A DNA stretch of 64,000 nucleotides from Cristatella mucedo (Eukaryota > Bryozoa > Phylactolaemata > Cristatellidae), in contig WPIO01000017.1 in NCBI GenBank assembly GCA_009760855.2, forward strand, positions 3,648,501 through 3,712,500. Reading direction: 5' to 3'. The notes beneath the pieces were generated by a model, which was not told where the DNA came from, did not search any database, and saw only the letters and a program-made list of their open reading frames with translations. This document shows positions 62,901 through 64,000 of the stretch, one piece after another. A program made the position numbers and the translations under genes. Position 1 is the stretch's first letter; each line of letters starts with the position of its first letter.

Positions 62901-64000
62901 CTGTGGTTATTGCTTCTTTTGCAGGGAGGTGTAAAGTGCACTGAGAGACATCCGGGTCTCTTGAAATAGCTAAAGGTTAGCTGATTTAACAGCATCATTT
63001 ATATAGCAATAGAAGAGCCTTAACGGTAATCACCATCACTTACAGTGGGCAATAAAGGATCGTCCACAGCAAGACTCGAGCCCACGACCTGGGTTGTGTA
63101 GACCGAACACTTACTTCACCACTGAGCTAAGGATCGTAGGGTGCTAAAGAAACAAACAACTTATTATTGTTGTTGTTATTACTATTATTACAAGCCCAAT
63201 TAAATTGTATATGGCATCAATATTTATATTGAATAATTCGAGAAAAGAGTGGATACAGTTCAAAGTATTCCACGTGCATGGAATGAGAATTTTGATTGCC
63301 AAGTTTGATCGTGACTGCTAGCTCTCCCCAACCATACAGGTCAATTTTCTCCTAGCACCCGAAATCAGAACGCCTCGAGATCTTGCCAATATTCTCCGTG
63401 CACAGCGCTTTGTAATATATGCAATCGCTATTTTGAGTTCTTCCCAGCCGATTTGTCTGAAGGCCGCAGTAGCTCAAGGTAACGAGTGGCTCCCCTGCAG
63501 CCCACACACCCTCGCACAGTCTCTCTACTTGCTTCGGGAAGTTGGCAAGGAAAGCAAAGCCTATGGCCGTCTGAGCAGCAGCAGCAGACACTGACATCCG
63601 GTGCAGTGCTCCTGGTGGGTAGGGGGTGCACCCAGTCAACCGCTTGACATATGGCTGCCTGTCCACGACTCCAGTCTCGGCAGTCATGGACAGTGCGTAC
63701 GCATCGTCGTCGCTTCGAGCCGATGCGCATGCCTAGGGATGTGATCCCTGCCTACGGCGATCCCTGAGCTTAACCTCCAAACAGCTGCAATCCCACGGGG
63801 TTGCAGCAGCGGCGGCAGCAGGAGAGAGAAGCAGCGGCAGCAGCAGCAGCAGCAGCGCAAGAGGAAAACAGGAGCCACAACGGCGGCGGCAGCAGCAGCA
63901 GAGTGCACGTGAGCGCAGGCCCAGCAGCGCAGCCGATCAGTCACGTGCTTGCACGCTCGCCATTCCTAGGTACACGGCCAGCTACTTCCCGAACGCCATC
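45665..64000 (+). CDS. NWD2: NWD2/NWD1-like NACHT and WD-repeat protein gene (3' end outside window)
   Basis: This is the gene-level entry. Twelve exons (45,665-45,833; 50,638-50,726; 51,183-51,302; 52,222-52,411; 52,516-52,617; 52,683-53,092; 53,373-53,624; 57,154-57,291; 58,501-58,809; 59,181-59,525; 59,724-61,795; 63,970-64,000) join without a phase error into 1,409 codons. The domain order is a DUF4062-like N-terminus (about residues 40-180), a helical stretch, a NACHT domain with Walker [10 protein letters not shown] (about 428-436) and Walker [10 protein letters not shown] (about 527-535), a helical linker with [17 protein letters not shown], then WD repeats from about residue 1,040. 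Human NWD2 is about 1.7 kaa, so some 300 residues of WD propeller should follow. NWD proteins are cytoplasmic NTPases of poorly known role. The [13 protein letters not shown] motif is nearer to NWD2 than NWD1 as I recall them. Confidence 0.9.
46074..46440. repeat. Compound (TA)n/(TG)n microsatellite
   Basis: Long TA runs alternate with TG stretches over about 370 bases. The word gcactctatatat is repeated near 46,250 and 46,330, so the array itself seems to have a higher-order unit of about 80 bases. It begins 240 bp after the exon 1 donor. Confidence 0.92.
47555..47650 (+). mobile_element. SINE/LINE 3' end with perfect hairpin
   Basis: Plus strand: CCTTTGCAGCAAATGT, stem AAAGCGCC, loop with GGAGATTGAGTTCTCT, stem GGCGCTTT, ATCGAGTGCA and (TTA)n. 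The outer stem is fully paired. Confidence 0.8.
47865..47965 (+). mobile_element. Second SINE/LINE 3' end, decayed hairpin
   Basis: Plus strand: GTAAAGTGCCTAG, AAGTTCTCTGAGGGTGCT, ATGCAAATG, (TTA)n. It lies about 220 bp after a better copy in the same orientation. The loop has a 6-base insertion and one stem arm is damaged. Confidence 0.75.
48017..48065. repeat. Perfect inverted repeat, 23-bp arms, 3-nt loop
   Basis: Left arm 48,017-48,039 (CTGCATACTGATGATCATGA then GCA), loop TTT at 48,040-48,042, right arm 48,043-48,065 as an exact reverse complement. It would form a 23-bp hairpin in RNA or a cruciform in DNA. It lies in the first intron of the NWD2-like gene and has no link to the LINE or SINE copies seen. 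Confidence 0.95.
49270..49420 (+). pseudogene. LINE reverse transcriptase C-terminal remnant
   Basis: Plus-strand [20 protein letters not shown] then [11 protein letters not shown] matches the end of the reverse transcriptase (NSLP.....PDL..FK..LK..LF). It is a short isolated remnant in intron 1 and its upstream limit is unclear. Confidence 0.6.
50638..50726 (+). CDS. NWD2: NWD2-like exon 2
   Basis: With acceptor gttgtag at 50,631-50,637 the leading AC completes Asp, and the frame reads [13 protein letters not shown], then [17 protein letters not shown], and the donor GTAGGT begins at 50,727. This matches the family segment DT.AER..L.E.V.PKLREFCR..GLEFQ of the DUF4062-like region. Another AG at 50,643-50,644 would break phase with exon 1, so the first AG was chosen. 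Confidence 0.87.
51183..51302 (+). CDS. NWD2: NWD2-like exon 3
   Basis: The acceptor cttttcgcttgcatgcag and donor GTAAGT are strong. The 40 codons are phase 0 on both sides: [14 protein letters not shown], then [17 protein letters not shown] and SIGPCFL. The last part aligns with the family's LLEECLKTSAGPCFVGLLG helix and strand. The usual VDLYWGV motif is replaced by AVHIGAV. Confidence 0.9.
52222..52411 (+). CDS. NWD2: NWD2-like exon 4
   Basis: The acceptor ctgctggttccag is followed by [14 protein letters not shown], then [11 protein letters not shown] and [18 protein letters not shown], with donor GTGAGC at 52,412. It matches family motifs GLLGEKYG, FE.I and WYCRDENSVPAAYYL. The exon leaves one base (A). 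Confidence 0.92.
52516..52617 (+). CDS. NWD2: NWD2-like exon 5
   Basis: After acceptor gctcgccag, GT plus the A left upstream gives Ser, then [17 protein letters not shown] and [16 protein letters not shown]. The donor GTAAGTG begins at 52,618. Phases fit both neighbours. Sequence conservation is weaker here, so identity rests on splice signals and phase. Confidence 0.75.
52683..53092 (+). CDS. NWD2: NWD2-like exon 6 (pre-NACHT helical region)
   Basis: The frame reads [67 protein letters not shown] and [12 protein letters not shown], with donor GTGAGC at 53,093. The pattern E.E...GLL.......C..F.R.I.D is typical of the region before NACHT in NWD proteins. The end is firm. The start is less so: the AG at 52,681-52,682 gives the right phase, but better pyrimidine context precedes AG at 52,666-52,667, which does not. 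Confidence 0.8.
53373..53624 (+). CDS. NWD2: NWD2-like exon 7: NACHT Walker A
   Basis: The acceptor ctttcttcgcgctcgggcgcag is followed by [39 protein letters not shown] and [20 protein letters not shown], with donor GTGAGA at 53,625. GPEGSGKST is a complete Walker A P-loop, with Lys and Ser/Thr present for nucleotide and Mg binding. YFGGHEE corresponds to the FVGRE/YFGRE motif before NACHT domains. The exon is 84 codons, phase 0 on both sides. Confidence 0.95.
53738..53985. repeat. Compound CT / (ATCY, ACCY)n / CA / TA microsatellite cluster
   Basis: CT-rich sequence grades into tetranucleotide ATCC/ATCT/ACCT units to 53,880, then after a short unique stretch TA, CA (about 53,937-53,977) and TA runs. 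It starts about 110 bp after the Walker A exon donor. Confidence 0.88.
55142..55167. repeat. Inverted repeat, 11-bp arms, 4-nt loop
   Basis: TAAGTTCTCCT, GATA, AGGAGAACTTA. It is followed by four spaced copies of CTTAAGTTT(c/g) to about 55,215. Confidence 0.88.
56035..56205 (-). mobile_element. LINE 3' tail fragment
   Basis: A minus-strand copy of the 3' end of the element at 35,867-36,499: gcgcactcacagcctaagcg, cggtagccgacagattt and the flanking stretches agree closely. Only the C-terminal codons and short 3' end are present. Confidence 0.82.
57154..57291 (+). CDS. NWD2: NWD2-like exon 8 (NACHT)
   Basis: The acceptor gctaacgttgcag is followed by [34 protein letters not shown] and QLLLSLISQ, with donor GTGAGG at 57,292. 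It matches the NACHT strand VVVRFLGTS.ESS...LL.S.C.Q of the family. The exon is 46 codons, phase 0 on both sides. Confidence 0.92.
57292..58500 (+). other. NWD2-like intron with short palindrome
   Basis: No further exon is needed by phase. It includes the inverted repeat at 58,320-58,347. The conserved cysteine segment that often follows the preceding strand in NWD proteins was not found here. Confidence 0.55.
58320..58347. repeat. Inverted repeat, 13-bp arms, 2-nt spacer
   Basis: ACAGCACTGCACG, AA, CGTGCAGTGCTGT: perfect arms, intronic. Confidence 0.92.
58501..58809 (+). CDS. NWD2: NWD2-like exon 9: NACHT Walker B
   Basis: The acceptor acctgtttcgctttacag is followed by [42 protein letters not shown], then [20 protein letters not shown], with donor GTAACG at 58,810. 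VVLILDGLD is the Walker B/NACHT motif. [13 protein letters not shown] is the sensor-1-like strand (LP..VK.I.S). The exon is 103 codons in phase 0. Confidence 0.94.
59181..59525 (+). CDS. NWD2: NWD2-like exon 10 (winged-helix/linker)
   Basis: The acceptor gcatatctttcgag is followed by [70 protein letters not shown] and DVLSLDDA, with donor GTATGT at 59,526. The phrase SR.GLSEAELEDILSLDDEVL is a signature of NWD proteins just after the NACHT ATPase. Phase 0 on both sides. Confidence 0.95.
59724..61795 (+). CDS. NWD2: NWD2-like exon 11: linker and first WD repeats
   Basis: The acceptor ccatctcttgcag is followed by a 690-codon open frame. It starts [19 protein letters not shown] and [12 protein letters not shown], completing the SLDDEVL...RIPPLLW..I...L motif. 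[19 protein letters not shown] at about residue 840 is the NWD signature before the WD region. From about residue 1,040, [19 protein letters not shown] and [17 protein letters not shown] form a WD repeat. Further blades include [35 protein letters not shown] and [18 protein letters not shown]. The donor GTAAGTG begins at 61,796. The exon is strongly GC-rich, with Ala/Gly insertions such as [12 protein letters not shown]. Confidence 0.95.
61949..61972. repeat. Perfect 24-bp palindrome
   Basis: GTGGCAAGCCAC followed directly by GTGGCTTGCCAC, self-complementary without spacer. It lies 150 bp after the exon 11 donor. Confidence 0.93.
62305..62720 (+). pseudogene. LINE reverse transcriptase C-terminal fragment (decayed)
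   Basis: Plus-strand pieces in shifted frames: [14 protein letters not shown] (usual LQ.VQNSAARL), a [15 protein letters not shown] piece (usual LHWLPV..RI), [18 protein letters not shown] (usual GLAPSYLSELL) and a terminal stretch encoding [13 protein letters not shown]-like remnants. It has stops and frameshifts. Confidence 0.82.
62985..63140 (-). mobile_element. tRNA-derived SINE, head and body
   Basis: On the minus strand an A box TTAGCTCAGTGGTGAAG, a B box GGTCGTGGGCTCGAGTC, then GGGCAATAAAGG-type linker (as TTTATTGCCCACTG) and the body GGTGATTACCGTTAAGGC and TTGCTATATAAATGA. The tRNA-like part does not close an acceptor stem, so it is not a functional tRNA. The copy is truncated before the hairpin tail. 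Confidence 0.8.
63970..64000 (+). CDS. NWD2: NWD2-like exon 12 (start only, cut by window edge)
   Basis: After acceptor cgccattcctag, a leading G completes Arg with the AG left by exon 11, then [10 protein letters not shown] reaches the window edge. The phase match and open frame support it. The piece is too short for homology on its own. Confidence 0.6.

Larger units (their letters stand above)
61796..63969 (+). other. NWD2-like intron with LINE and SINE fragments
   Basis: It contains a 24-bp palindrome (61,949-61,972), a LINE reverse-transcriptase end (62,305-62,720), a SINE (62,985-63,140), TTA/TTG repeats (63,160-63,200) and a CAG-rich stretch (63,800-63,900). Exons 11 and 12 join in phase, so no exon is required in between, although the CAG-rich stretch is open in one plus frame. 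Confidence 0.6.

Noticed and set aside
63050-63140. tRNA gene suggested by A and B boxes
   Set aside because: The acceptor stem does not pair and the same head occurs with a SINE body elsewhere, so it is a SINE promoter.

Overview
The window is animal nuclear DNA. It shows GT-AG introns, exons of 80 to 2,000 bp spread over kilobases, decayed non-LTR retrotransposons, tRNA-derived SINEs and many long microsatellites. The species cannot be named from sequence alone; an invertebrate is likely and a spiralian is only a guess. No rRNA, functional tRNA, CRISPR array or bacterial-style operon was seen.

Two protein-coding genes are supported, arranged head to head. The first is a tensin on the minus strand, running from about 28.5 kb down to base 1 and leaving the window before its SH2-PTB end. 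Exons for the start of the phosphatase-like domain (28.4-28.5 kb), its core (21.4-21.8 kb), the C2 domain (20.6 to 16.2 kb) and the following disordered region (6.4 to 0 kb) can be read. Two short exons of the phosphatase and C2 parts are implied by splice phase and homology but were not found. The second gene is an NWD2/NWD1-type NACHT and WD-repeat protein on the plus strand. Its first exon is at 45,665 and it runs off the right edge. Twelve exons join with matching phases into one frame of 1,409 codons, covering a DUF4062-like N-terminus, NACHT ATPase, helical linker and the first WD repeats.

Between the genes (28.5-45.7 kb) no exon was recognised. That stretch should hold the missing 5' exons of tensin and both promoters, and it carries retrotransposon debris and long GT, CT, TA and poly-C tracts. 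The large introns hold CR1/L2-like LINE fragments and a SINE family. LINE and SINE copies share the same 3' end: a GC-rich hairpin followed by a TTA repeat.

The most interesting observations are these. The shared hairpin has a stem base pair that changes on both sides between copies. Two very long CT arrays sit 36 and 55 nt upstream of two tensin C2-exon acceptors, in the pyrimidine-tract orientation. Tensin has an unusual phosphatase loop: Cys and Arg are kept, LDR replaces the usual residues, and the WPD-like Asp is lost. There is also a perfect 23-bp inverted repeat with a 3-nt loop, and a degenerate telomere-like tract. No clearly new multi-gene system was found.
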